From: Thamnaconus septentrionalis
Lineage: Eukaryota > Chordata > Actinopteri > Tetraodontiformes > Monacanthidae
Direction of reading: 5' to 3'
NCBI GenBank assembly: GCA_009823395.1
Contig: CM020520.1
Coordinates: 3,882,501-3,946,500, forward strand
Length of the DNA: 64,000 nucleotides
Part shown: positions 13,842 through 24,864 of the stretch, piece after piece
Position numbering within the stretch: position 1 is the stretch's first letter
How the letters are laid out: the number at the start of each line of letters is the position of its first letter
Notes under the pieces: generated by a model
Told to the model about the DNA's origin: nothing
Database searches by the model: none
Seen by the model: the letters and a program-made list of their open reading frames with translations, nothing else
Position numbers and translations under genes: made by a program

Positions 13842-16800
13842 CACCTGGGGAGTGAGCGCGAGACAAAAGGCCGGAGACTCTCGTTTAGTCGCAACTTCCT
13901 CCGCCCAGGTTGAGGTGGGCGGTTTGAGCCGCCGCTGCATCGTTGACGGCAGCTCGGATAAAGAGCGAGGAAGTGGAGGGGGGAGGCGGGCAGGGGTGAG
14001 GAGGGGGGGAGGCGAAGGGGGAGGGAGGAGGGCGACGGCGAAGGAGATAAGCGCGTTCAGTTCATACGCGTTTGCCCGCGTACATTTGTCACCCGCCGGA
14101 TGAATTTAATCATTCACACGTGAAAGGACATTTGTCATGACCTTTAGAGGCAAACCTCGCCTTAGCGCCGATAAACCCCGCCCCCATTCCCAACCCCCAC
14201 TCCGCCAAATGAAGGCCCAGGGAAGAAAGCAATCCTATAAAAATGAAAAAAGGCCAGGCCGATACTTTAACTATTAATGTCGCGTTCAGATTCATCGCAA
14301 GTGCCGCCGGTATCTCCTGGATTTATGTTCAGTCAAAAGGCTTCATAAATATTGTATGGCCAGTCTTCACTCAGAAGCCCCCCCAACCCAAACCTCAGCT
14401 CTGTTTTGGTACATTTTAGAAGTCATTATCGAGCGGGACCTTCTTCCGGTCACTGGTGACTGATTGTCACGGCGGCCATGGCAACCGTCGGCCTCAAAGC
14501 GGTGTTTGCTAATTTTAGTCGGACCTCCGCTGGGATGACGTGAAGTCACAGCGATTGTTGCAACCTGCCCAGTCGACCCTCCGAGCCGCTGCTCAGCAGC
14601 TAAGGTCGAGTGATGTCAGCCCTCTTCAGTGAAGTGCATCGTCATCAAGTGGGAGGATTTCACCTTCTGAGCTGGTGCGTTTAACCCTCTGAGTCACGTC
14701 AACGCTCTGATTCGTCCCCACAGACATGTACACCTTCGTGGTCCCCGAGGACACCGCCGTGGGCGCCACTGTGGGCCGGATCATGGCGCTCGACGGCGAC
14801 GTCGGCGCCAACGCCCGGATGAACTACAGCCTGGGTGACGATGTGAGGGAGAGCTCCACGTTCACTGTGCAGACAGACCCAGAGACTCAGGAGGGAGTCA
14901 TCCTGCTGGCCAAGGTATCTGCAGTTTTCCACACGTACTAAAACTCAACTCAACTGTTCTTTTCTTGATTTTCTCTCTGCTGAGGGCCAAGAAAAAGAAA
15001 GAATCCACTAAAAATCCCTTGCTTCCATAGGTGTCATTCATCTCTGTGAGCTTTAATACTACGACGCTGCTGTTTTGAAAACTTAAGGTACATTAAAGGG
15101 GCGGGAGCTGTCACAGTGCGTGACGGGAGACAATAACACAGCAATAAGATGGAGGATTATTGCCAAACTTTGCCCATGCAGACGATAAACAGATGCTTGA
15201 TTTTGTTTTGTTTTGTAATCTCTGTATTAAAAGTCGAGAGAAAGTTGAGCGGTTGCTCAATTCTCTTCGCAGTTCCAACTCAAAAGAAACACAAAACCAC
15301 TTTCAGCGCAGCGCTTTCCTTATGGCTGGAGACATTTTAAAGTAGCTTGTGTTTTATTTTGTACATATGAAGCCATAATTGCTGCTGTCTCTCACGCTGT
15401 GCCCTCGTTCTCAATGTCAGAACAATAACTGAAAACGCCATAATGGGCTCACAGCGGGCGACTGACCCAGCGTCACTGCGGCGCAGAGTTGAAAAGACTC
15501 TGTTTGAATGTTCCGGGAACTTTGCGAGAGGCAACATAACCGCTGCTCTGTTACAGCCTTTAGACTTCGAGACAAAGAGGCGCTACATCCTGGCGGCCGA
15601 GGCGGTCAACGAGCGGCCCGACCAGCGCTTCCTGCCCCTGGGGGAGTTCACCGACCGGACCACGCTCAAGGTCGTGGTGGAGGACGTGGACGAGCCGCCC
15701 GTCTTTCTCTCGCCCGTCTACCGCTGGAAGCTCCCGGAGAACGTGGCGGCGGGGACGGTGGTGGGCGGCGTCGGAGCCCGGGACGTCGACGCCACCAACA
15801 AGGCCGTCAGGTAAGAGCCGGGAGGGGGTGAGGGAGGGAGGAGGGACCACGATAATGACAAGGTGGAAGGCTGGTGGGGATGGACGGAGGGCGGCGGCAG
15901 CGGCGGCTGCTGCTCTCGTCTCCACGGCTGAAAAATAATTCCATTTCAAATAATGTCACCGCATCCATTTTTACCCTTGATCTCTGGATACCCTGTACAT
16001 GCTCATATTTATCTCATATTACTTTAGTAGGAAATGAGCCCTGCTGAATAAATCATGATGCCCCCCCAACCCCCACCCCCTCTTCTTATACCTCACAGGC
16101 TTTTCTATCTATCGCGCGGTATTATCACAAAGCAACCTGGCTGGAACGCGGGAATGTAATAAAGCGCCGCGCAAGGTGGCATATGGAATTGAGATTTGCG
16201 CTCATTTGCAAGAGGGACACGTTGCAGAGGAGACGTTGCTGAGCTCGCGCTCCATCTGAGCGGAGCTTGAGAGAAGCGGCCGACGCCGTGTCACCAAAGC
16301 AAGGCCGATTAATCAATACAGGTTTTTTTTTCCCCAAGGTTCGACAAACCCGGAATTGGCGTTTGTTCCTTGTTGTGATCTTAAGTTCTTTCGAGAGAAG
16401 TGGATCAGGCACCGGTTCGAGAAAATACCGCTCGGCCAGCGAACCTGCTCTTTAAAGTTTTGTTTTCACAGCGGGTGAGATGCAGCTGTCACCCGCTGTA
16501 GGGGGGGAAGCAACACTGGGGTTGTGTATCGTGAGTGTGATGTATTATTCACCAGCTGCAGACACCATTATTCAATCCCGACAAAAAAAAAAAAGTCAAC
16601 AAAGTTTTAGTGTCTCTCTCCCTTATTTTTCTCCCAGTATTTTTTTATAACAATATTTGCTTCTTGACAGCAAAACAAGGAACCACTGTTAAATGTTTCG
16701 TCGTTGCTGTCGTCGTGTTTTTGTTCCGTCCTCAGATATTCAATCGACAGGAAGAGCAACGGCGCCAGGGCTTTCAGAATCGACCCTCACAACGGAACCA

Positions 16801-19800
16801 TCACGGTAGCCAAGGCCTTGGACAGGGAGACGGCAGAATGGCACAATCTGACCGTGGAGGCCACAGAAATGTGTAAGGGGTCGAGTTGTTTACCGCGAGG
16901 ACCTGCAGCCTGTTTACTCGCTCACAGCCCATGAAATGTGTTCAGATCGCACTCCCTGATAAGCTCTGAGGAAAAGCACGACCTGCACTGTCCTGACACC
17001 CGCTGGTTAATTCCAGGAGTCCATTCCTTTATGTTTCAAAACATTAAAAAAGAACAATCTTAAAAACAAACATTTATCGGTTTTGAGACTAAACTTGTTC
17101 AAAGCCGACACACAAACAGCCAGTAGGCTCAGGACAACGTCTCACTCTCTCTCACTCTCTGTCTGCCGGTGCAGCACACAACCATTTATCCTCCTCCGCG
17201 ACGGCGTTCATCAAAGTGCTGGACATAAACGACAACGTGCCGCGGCTCGCCAGAGATTACCGGCCGTATATCTGCGAGGGAACACAGGCGGGGGAGGTGT
17301 GTACGATATGACGCTCTGATGCTTTTGATTCACCGGCGACCAGTTTGAACTTGCTCGGCCAGGCGATTTGTGTAAGTTCTTCAAAAAAAAGCATCTGCGT
17401 CTCATTGCTGAGGCCACTTCATGTCCGATTGCAATGCGGCAGAATGGGGCTTTTGCAAAGCAAATAAATAAATAATAAAAAAAAACAACCACAAAAACAA
17501 AGTACAGATGAATCTGTGCAAAGCCTGCCTGGGAAATCTGCAATTTATGTCCATGTTTTTGATCCTATTTTTTATATATTTTGTCAATGTTCCTTTTCTT
17601 CCTTTTATCGCTCAGATAATTCAGCTGCTCAGCGCTTTTGATCCAGACGAGCCGGTTGAAGGACACCATTTTTATTTCTCGATGGTGCCCGAGAGGAGCA
17701 TAAATCCAAACTTCACAATCAGAGATAATCAAGGTCGGAACACTCACGTCGCGTACAGGAAACACTGGACGGCCTCTCAGGCTGTATAAAGATGATGTAT
17801 TTGTGACTTGAAGTCAACCCATGATATGAAACAGTGCTAATGTCTAATGCACATTTGACTTATTTATTAATTTTTTTCAGCAATAAGCCTCCCTCACGAA
17901 CCTTTAGCTCACGTTACCTGCTGGACTCTATTTTGAGCTCAAAGGCAACTATGAACATGTGGTATTCCATTAAGTGAATGTTAGAATGATCACTGTCTCA
18001 TAATAGTGTGGCATTAAAAGTATATGGAGTTTCTAATGAAAATGGCCACAGAGAAAAAATAAAATGAAAAGAAAAGGGAAAGACGATTACGATCCAGTGC
18101 AACAGAGCGACTTTGCATCTGCTCAGTAAGTTTGAAGGGGATGTATTTGGAAGTGTATGGTTGGCTGCAACAGCGGCATGAATAAATGAAATATTGATAA
18201 ATCAAGAAGGAAGACTTTCCCTATATGCCACAAGGTATATTTGACTTCCAAAAGGAGGGAAAAAAGGCTTTTGTCGGAGTGCCATGGTTGAGTTTCATGA
18301 CCGAAGCCAAAACTAAAAGAGATTTTCTTTTTCTTTCTTTTTTTCCTAAACTTACTTCTGTGCACAACGAAAATGTGATCTGACAAGGTTTTCCTGGCCT
18401 TGCAGTGAGCTGAGATTGCATTTTGAATCACATTACGTGTGACAGCTCACTTGTTATTTGGCTTCGAACCCCCCACCCACTTCCACAGCGCCCGCCGCGG
18501 AGGCGGTTTCGGTGATGCTTTTTTTCTCTCCCTTCTCTCGACTGCTTCGCTCTGTAGACAATACGGCCGGCATCATCGCACGCAGGAGCACCTTCACCCG
18601 CAAGGATCGCAGCCAGTACCTGCTCCCGGTGGTGGTGACGGACAGCGGCGCTCCGCCTCTCTCCAGCACCGGCACTCTGACCATCAGCGTGTGCAGCTGC
18701 CATCCCACCGGCCACTGTCCCAGCGGGGGGGTGGAGGCTTTGTCCCTGTCCATGGGCATCAGCCTGCAGACCCTGGTGGGTCTGCTGGTCTGCCTGGTCC
18801 TGCTCTCAGGTGAGGTCGTCACAACAACTAAAAAAAAAAACAAAAAACAGATGACTTCAGAGATTTTGGTTATTCTGTAAATATGAGAGTCTACATTTTA
18901 AATACAAATGTTGACAATATACTGACAAGTTGTCGTATATACTGCACAGTATCGTATTTAAAGATCTCATCATTTTACTCATTCAACACACTGCAGAGAA
19001 GACATAGAACACACACAAGCCTGATGTAAAAACTCTCTTCCAGCAGCTCTGCTGAACTAGCTTCCACTGGACAGCGTGTTGTTTTTTTTCTCGGCAAGTA
19101 TCAACCGTGTGTGAAATAACATTTTGTTTATTTTATTAACACGTTGCTCCTCCCCACCACCAAAAAAAAAAAAAAACTATCAAGAAAAAACCCACCGCGA
19201 TGCCTTTAACACACCCAATAAACAACCAAACAAACGCCTAATGCTTTGAAAAGCGGTGATTTGACCCTAATGAGCCCATTTATTCTCTCCCTCGACTCAT
19301 CAGTAAAACCTGAGCAGGTTTGTACAGTGAGGGGGTTTATTATGACCTCAGCAGCTTTGTGCCCTCCCTTTGCCCACCGCATGAAATATTAATGACAATT
19401 CCTGCAGTGCAAACACTTTGTTGGATGATCATCACGTCCACCCACAAAAAACAAAAAACAACAAAACCAAACCTGCACAGCAGACAAAGCATTCAGTGCT
19501 AGAGCATCACCCGTGAGCTCAAAGACGGCTTCTGATGCAGATCAACTGAGCACAGAACCCTGCCTGTTTTGTTTGCCTGGAATTTTCAATAAAATACTTC
19601 AGTTCTCTGCAAAACACAATTCTTGTTAATTTTTGTGCAGAACGTGCACACACAACCCAAACGTAGGTGCATACATATACGTGTATAAATGGTTCACAGG
19701 CCCAGCGCCGTCTCCCAGCAGCTCACACCCCGGTGTTTAGCCGTAATGATCCCCCGCCGTGTTGTGTCTGCAGCGCTGTCTATTCTGATGCTGCTGGTGA

Positions 19801-20321
19801 GACGACACAAGCAGAAACAGCAGGAGGGAGCCAGGCTGGAGGCAAAGGAGCTGGAGCTCCCCGAGACCGTGTCGCAGAAGGTGCTGTATTACCAAAAAGC
19901 AGAGGGAGGAAAAGGAAAAGGAAAAGGAGGAGGAGGAGCAGCGGACCTTCAGAGCTTCAGCCAGCCGGCCGTCCCGCTGCGACCTCACCCGAGGAGGAGG
20001 AAGGAGCGAAGGCTGCGGCGGGAGGAGGTCCGGGCCAGCATACGCATGTCTCTCCGGGAGTCCCATCTCATCGGGCCGGGCGACGAGGTCTTCAGGCAGT
20101 TCATCCTGGACCGGCTGGACGAGGCCGACCACGACCCCTATGTGCCGCCGTTCGACTGCCTGAGGAGCTACGCCTACGAGGGGTGGGGCTCCCCAGCGGG
20201 CTCCCTGAGTTCGCTGGAATCGGACAGCGGAGAGCCTCAGCAGGCTGCAAGGAACCCCAGAGCACACCTGGTCCGACTCACTCCCTGGTTCAGGGCAGCA
20301 GACCACGACGACACTTTCTGA
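10448..20321 (+). CDS. cdh19: Cadherin-19-like type II classical cadherin, complete coding region (11 coding exons)
   Basis: Join: 10448-10705, 10817-11111, 12226-12345, 13590-13757, 14724-14914, 15557-15810, 16736-16872, 17175-17296, 17616-17733, 18558-18809, 19774-20321. Seen: the exons total 2463 bases with every phase compatible, giving 820 residues. Order: hydrophobic signal (about 18-38), propeptide ending in the furin-type site RLKR (62-65), mature start GWVW with the two type II tryptophans (W67, W69), five EC repeats with LDRE, DINDN, DVNDN and DVDEPP Ca2+ motifs, transmembrane segment about 624-647, and a tail of about 170 residues. Known: type II cadherins mediate Ca2+-dependent cell adhesion and bind p120- and beta-catenin. 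The distal tail ([26 protein letters not shown]) resembles vertebrate CDH19 more than CDH7 or CDH20, and the neighbour is cdh7. Odd: both catenin-binding signatures are degraded. The ATG at 10448 is chosen for its A at -3 and G at +4 and the signal peptide it opens. Confidence is very high for a type II cadherin and good for cdh19. Confidence 0.93.
10817..11111 (+). CDS. cdh19: cdh19 coding exon 2: main EC1 exon
   Basis: This 295-base exon has the canonical type II length. It starts after GCACAG with IKSDSDRGD and ends in phase 1 at ACCG|GTAAGG. It carries the GEGAG turn, LDREEK, the type II QAV tripeptide, and the EC1-EC2 Ca2+ linker DINDNGPQF. It is separated from the previous exon by an intron of only 111 bases. 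Confidence 0.93.
12226..12345 (+). CDS. cdh19: cdh19 coding exon 3: first part of EC2
   Basis: A 120-base exon (canonical length) between CCCTGCAG and ACAG|GTATTG. It encodes [20 protein letters not shown] and then [24 protein letters not shown] is the EC2 Ca2+-binding DAD element. Confidence 0.93.
12518..12572 (+). mobile_element. Short remnant of the same dispersed repeat type
   Basis: CAGCTGGGACAGGCTGGAGC...GAGTGCAGGATGAGTGG...GAAAATGAAT resembles the 3' end of the common fish repeat (CAGCTGGGATAGGCTCCAGC...GGATAAGCGG...AATGGATGG). It is a fragment in a cdh19 intron. Identification is by pattern memory only. Confidence 0.4.
13590..13757 (+). CDS. cdh19: cdh19 coding exon 4: second part of EC2
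   Basis: A 168-base exon (canonical) between CCCGCAG and CACC|GTGAGT. It encodes [19 protein letters not shown] and ends with the EC2-EC3 linker [12 protein letters not shown] microsatellite starts about 43 bases past its donor. Confidence 0.94.
13800..13832. repeat. CA microsatellite in a cdh19 intron
   Basis: (CA)n of about 33 bases beginning about 43 bases downstream of the donor of the 168-base exon. Confidence 0.96.
14724..14914 (+). CDS. cdh19: cdh19 coding exon 5: first part of EC3
   Basis: A 191-base exon between CCCCACAG and CAAG|GTATCT, three bases (one codon) longer than the canonical 188 seen in the neighbouring cdh7. It encodes [19 protein letters not shown], the [12 protein letters not shown]a2+/turn region (usually D-A-D-I-G-x-N-A-x-M-D-Y; the D to N change creates an N-Y-S glycosylation sequon), and [10 protein letters not shown]. 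Confidence 0.93.
15557..15810 (+). CDS. cdh19: cdh19 coding exon 6: end of EC3 and start of EC4
   Basis: A 254-base exon (canonical) between GTTACAG and GTCAG|GTAAGA. It begins [10 protein letters not shown], carries the EC3-EC4 linker DVDEPPVF and ends in EC4 with [10 protein letters not shown]. The coding strand is notably GC-rich. Confidence 0.94.
16736..16872 (+). CDS. cdh19: cdh19 coding exon 7: EC4
   Basis: A 137-base exon (canonical) between TCCTCAG and ATGT|GTAAGG. It encodes [29 protein letters not shown] and [10 protein letters not shown], with an N-L-T sequon. Skipping it would shift the frame. Confidence 0.93.
17175..17296 (+). CDS. cdh19: cdh19 coding exon 8: EC4-EC5 linker
   Basis: A 122-base exon (canonical) between GGTGCAG and GGAG|GTGTGT. 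It encodes [21 protein letters not shown] and then [10 protein letters not shown], the conserved Cys-containing start of EC5. Confidence 0.92.
17616..17733 (+). CDS. cdh19: cdh19 coding exon 9: EC5
   Basis: A 118-base exon (canonical) starting after CGCTCAG with [21 protein letters not shown] and ending PNFTIRDNQ. The donor CAAG|GTCGGA is weak (GTCGGA instead of GTRAGT), but position and phase match the 118-base cdh7 exon exactly. Read-through would reach a stop at 17787-17789. Confidence 0.9.
18558..18809 (+). CDS. cdh19: cdh19 coding exon 10: end of EC5 and most of the transmembrane helix
   Basis: A 252-base exon (canonical) between CTGTAG and CTCAG|GTGAGG. It encodes [33 protein letters not shown], the EC5 cysteine cluster (C-S-C...C) and a hydrophobic [15 protein letters not shown] segment that is completed by the last exon. 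Confidence 0.94.
19774..20321 (+). CDS. cdh19: cdh19 last coding exon: end of transmembrane helix and cytoplasmic tail
   Basis: Starts after TCTGCAG and ends at TGA 20319-20321. It completes the membrane helix (ALSILMLLV) followed by the stop-transfer RRHKQK. The juxtamembrane region, where catenin p120 normally binds through [11 protein letters not shown], reads [17 protein letters not shown] (about residues 677-693) and is encoded by a purine simple repeat. The distal part [11 protein letters not shown]...[16 protein letters not shown]...PPFD...AGSLSSLES keeps CDH19-type homology. The final block, normally YDYL..WGPRFK.LA..YG, is only faintly recognisable as [13 protein letters not shown]. 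The reading frame is open to the stop, and neither other frame restores the motifs. Confidence 0.9.
19899..19940 (+). repeat. cdh19: Coding purine simple repeat (GGAAAA/GGA units) in cdh19
   Basis: A purine-rich run of GGAAAA then GGA units within the last exon. It encodes the Glu/Gly/Lys stretch that replaces the juxtamembrane catenin motif. Confidence 0.9.
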
Positions 20322-20361
20322 GAGCCACCTGCCTGGTGAATACATATATATATATAAGTAT

Positions 20362-20402
<41 letters not shown>

Positions 20403-20930
20403 TGTATATATGATTAAAGTCCCCCCAACCCCTTTTTGGCGGTTCAACATATGCAGATGATGATGTGTTTTCTCTTCTCAGCAATCTTAGCTGACTTAGC
20501 CACCTTTATTTATGCTTAGCCACTTAATGGCCCCAATATATGCTGACAAGGTATAAATATCATGGACATAAAGCTGTTTTTGCAAAACACAGCGGCACTA
20601 AGTAAGGATACAAAGCCCACACCACCGTTTTTCCTCCGTTTTCTGAGCACCTTTGGTCACCGAGACGCCTGGAAAAAAGATTATATAATATTAAAATAAT
20701 TACTGACTACTTAAAAAAAACTGTAAAATGTGATTCTGATTATGTCACCGTTTTATGTATTTTGCAAAAGGTTTTGTATTTGTATATGTCCCCTTTGCAC
20801 CTGTGTAGAAATACAGTAATATGAATGAATAAACAGAGACTCTGTGTGGCAATTAATGAGAAGGAATAGAAGAAACAGCAGCAGCGCGGCGTAATGTGAT
20901 GTTTGAGAATAAAAGTCAGTGGAAGTCAGT
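20322..20930 (+). other. cdh19: Putative cdh19 3' UTR
   Basis: AT-rich sequence follows the stop codon. It contains an AT dinucleotide repeat and candidate polyadenylation signals: ATTAAA at 20413-20418, AATAAA at 20828-20833 and AATAAA at 20908-20913. The real cleavage site cannot be chosen from sequence alone. Confidence 0.5.
20343..20401. repeat. AT microsatellite in the cdh19 3' UTR
   Basis: Interrupted (AT)n; the main perfect block is 20364-20401. Confidence 0.95.
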
Positions 20931-23900
20931 CATGCAGCAGCAGCAGCAGCTCAGCTGCGTGGTGAGAGCTTCGACGTTACTGGCAGATTGAACTCGCTCA
21001 GTGTTTTCTGTGTGGGTGGCGTCTAGTTGGTGGGATGCGAGGGGGGGCAGGGGGAGGTAAGGGTGACCTCCTGTAATCATGTTAGGAAGAGGTCCAGCCC
21101 CTCTTCACCTTCTTATCTGCTAATTGGCCCGTTTCGTCTGCTAAGGTCACTGCTTTCACGCAGAGACGAAAAATAATTCTGAGTGAGTGAGAAGGGATAA
21201 AAAAAGAAAAAAGGAGGAAAAACAAACTCACACGCAGGACCTATTTGGAGAGTGGCCGTGATTTTGGTGCGAGAGAAACAACTAATTGACTCAGCGTCTC
21301 CCTGTTTCATGGTGTGAATGAGTGCAGCACTCAGCGGGAAGTCTTACAGACACGACGGCGGCTCAAAGTTGCCTTCAAACGGCCCCCAACACTGGAAATA
21401 ATTGATCGGACTTGCGCTTTTGAGAAGGAAAAAAAAGAAATCGTTCGCTCCAAATGGCTTCTGAATGCGCAGGTGTTTGCACAAAAGGCCTCTGGGCGAA
21501 GCAGCCTTTTAGAGTGCGACGCGTACAGTGTTGGACTTGGCCTTGGAAAAGCTCTGTTCTAATTTCTTCTTCTCAAAAGAGCTCTCTGTCAAAAGTCAGT
21601 CCGCTCCTGGTGTCATTTAACCTTCTGATTTTCCGTCATTACCTGGCGGTGAATATCACGGCTGATTTCACCCGACGGCTCTTTCTTTTCCGTAATTGTG
21701 CCCATTAGAGCCGTGCGTGCACAAAGGGCTTGTGGGAGATATGCTTGGCCGAACAGGTAGAATCAGGTTCTTCCGTTTGGCAGACAGGAAACTGATTGAA
21801 AAGATGGCTGAAATGATTTTTGAGGGGAAAAAATGATCTTTAGCATGTGCAAGCCCACAGCTTTGGCTGAGCGGGAGGGGGTAGGAATCATTCAAGCTCA
21901 TGTTGCCAGCGGTACGGAGATGAAGAACTGGTTGTGCTTCGGAAATATGTTCCACCTTCGCGTCTCGGTAGAATTTCACCGTGCCAAATTACCAACCAGG
22001 CAACAAGTTGTTTTTTTTTCCTGACGGGTTCCCAGGGAGCGATGTTTCTGACGTGTTGCTGTTTCAAATGACAACAAAAAATGGCTGGTAACGCTGATTC
22101 TTGAAATTGCTGCCATATGGCCACAGAAAACAGATAATGGGGGATAAAAGATTTTATTTTTCTGTTTCTTTTCAAAGTTACACCCAGTGCACCAATCACA
22201 GCTGGGCTTGGAAAACATTGTATGATTACGTCAGGGATTGTTGGAAGCCATTTTTTTTTCTTGAAATAACAGAATGCGTGGCAAATTTACTTTCAAAAAC
22301 TGAAATGGAAGCTTGTTTTTAATTGTTAAACAGATAGAAAATACACGAGACACACATCAAAACTGTAGAAGCTACATCAATTTCCCATATTGATCTGGAC
22401 ACCAGTTTTACTGTTGTTGTTTTGAAAAATTGAGACGTGGTCAAATACACATTAGGTCAAATTTGATATTAATTAGAGACTTCAGGGAGCTTCATTCCAA
22501 CTTGTTTAGAGGAGCAACAAAACCGGCCTCAAAGCAGGACGCTGAGTCGAGCATCGCTTTGTTGCCAAATTACTGAAAGTCGCTGCTGCCCTTCAAAATT
22601 TCAGCAAACTTTTATGAGTGAGCGCTGGCCCATAATCAGGTTATTATCGCCCCGGCAGACGCCGATGTCAATGTGAAATCTGACAGCAAACGTGCTAAAA
22701 GATTATGCAAACTTTAATATTTAAGGATTTGTGGAATACATTTCCGCCGCCGAGTTGTTTCGTGCAAACCTTTTCGCGATTCTGCGTCGCTAATGAGCTT
22801 TTCCTCATGGCGCCGGCACTCGGGGATTGTCAGGCTTTGAACAGAAATTAATAAGTAAAAATGACATTCAGGATCTCGAGGAACTTGTTTTGTCGCTCAT
22901 CAAAAGCTAATTGGTGGCTCTTCTGGGGGGAAACTTCCTGGCTCGGTTGCAAAAGACAGATAATGGCTTGATGTCTGTCTTGCCTCAGGCAATTGGCAGC
23001 TAGGTGGGTTTTTGTTATTTTTTCATTTTTATTTTTATTTTATTCTTGAAGTATATCACAGGTTGGAAATCGACAGAAAAAACAGTTTAGCGTACAGGTC
23101 TGACATTTGGAAGAACTATATCTGGGATATTTTTCCAATTAATATCTGTTGGCTCTGGAATAGCGGGGCTGTTATTTGTTGACGCACGTCCTCCCATTGA
23201 GGCAGTTTAACCTATTTCAGTTGGTTAGTCAGTCACTCGCTGATTATGCAGCTATATTTAAACCGGACTCCCTACTTCCTGCCAAGAGCAGAAGAAACAG
23301 TCAATGTTTTTTTCTTCATGTTTTAAAAGCCTCTTGCTAATCTGCAATTATCATTTCGCCTCAAATATAAAGACAAAAACAAACATGCAGGGCAATTTCC
23401 CCTCGACGAGCTGCAGCTGAGTTTCACAGTCGATGCGAGTCAGTGATCATCCTTCATCCTGGAGGCTGTGTCAGTCGCTGACAAAGTGCACTTGGACGTC
23501 ATTCCTGTAATTTCCTGTTTGTTTGTTTGGGGGATGGGGGTTTGTTTCACTTCCACTTGTCTTGCATTGGCACCCTGGTGAGATGTATTTCTTTTTTTTG
23601 CCTGCATGTTATGCTGATCTTAAATTACTTCCGAGACATCAGAGTCCACATGATTGAAAGTACTCACGCAGATCAATCAGTCCCTTGATGTACAACCTCC
23701 TGCACAACGACAGTCTTGAGAGCTTTTGATTATATTGCAGAGTTTTCCTTTTAAATTCATCATTAGCTGCAGAATCGGTGCAGCACAACAATTAGGGAGT
23801 TTCTTGCAAGACTCAAGTTTTCAGCTGAACATGAAATGGAATTACATGGCTCAGGCCGGAGGTTAATGCTGCAGACTCGGGCGAACTTGCTTGAAGTCTA

Positions 23901-24836
23901 CAGCCAGGCGTATCCAGTTACAGAGTGATGGAGGTGGTGGAACTTTATATATATATATAAAAAAAAAGAGTAGAAACTGGAATTAAAAGTCTGCAAGACA
24001 AGTTGTTGTTGGGCAGCATTGCGACAGGTGAACTGCATCACAAACCCAAACTGTATAAATACCACACAGCTGCTTTTGTGTTTGCAAAAAGAAAGGAAGA
24101 AAGAAAAAAGAAATTATTTAAATCAAAGAGCAGCAAGCACTGGAGGCACTTTTCCGACTTTGACCTCTCACTTCTCATCGTTCCATCCAGCGCAGGCGAG
24201 GCTGCCGCCGAATACAGAGAGATGTATTTCCCACTTATTATACACGCAGCGTATTAAGTCGGAATGAGTCCATATTGTTCTTTCTTTTTTGGGGTTTGGA
24301 AGGTGCTATATTATGGAATAGCAACGGCCCGCAGTCCAAAGTGAAAAGTCCCATTAATAAAGAAGAGATTACTTTCACTTGATGTCAAGGCCCGGTGCTG
24401 CTTCAGGATTGATGCTCTCACATTAAATCAGCCCCTTGAAAGGTCCTTCCACAGTGAACCGGCGCTGGGCATATTTGGATTTTTCCTTTTTTTCTTTTTT
24501 CTTCTCTCCACAGACGCACTGTCTCACTTCGAGGGCACGTTCACGTTGTATCAGGAAACGTCTGATACTGGGACTTGTCTTTGTCTGTCGGTTTAGTGGC
24601 GTTTTCTGTCGCATGCGATTGATGATCGCTCTTCCCCCCTCTCTCTTCCTTTCCCCCCTCCCTCTCTTCCCTCTGCTCGCAGCCACAGGGTTTGTTGTTC
24701 ACTTTTTGTTGTCGGAGCCATCATTCAAAGGCGCAGGGCTCCCTTCTGACAGGCGCTGAGGCGAGGAAATGAGAAATGACTTGCGCACTTTAGCTCCTCT
24801 TCATTTCGGCTCGCCTTATTATTGTCATTATCAAGC

Positions 24837-24864
24837 GCGTGCATGTGCGCGCGCACATGCACGC
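24837..24864. repeat. Perfect 28-bp palindrome of alternating purine-pyrimidine
   Basis: The left arm GCGTGCATGTGCGC is followed at once by its exact reverse complement, with no spacer. Purine and pyrimidine alternate over about 24835-24865. Confidence 0.97.

Noticed and set aside
19667..20413. 248-codon plus-strand ORF overlapping the cdh19 last exon in another frame
   Set aside because: The cadherin frame 19774-20321 has clear homology; this one is a GC-rich shadow running into an AT repeat.
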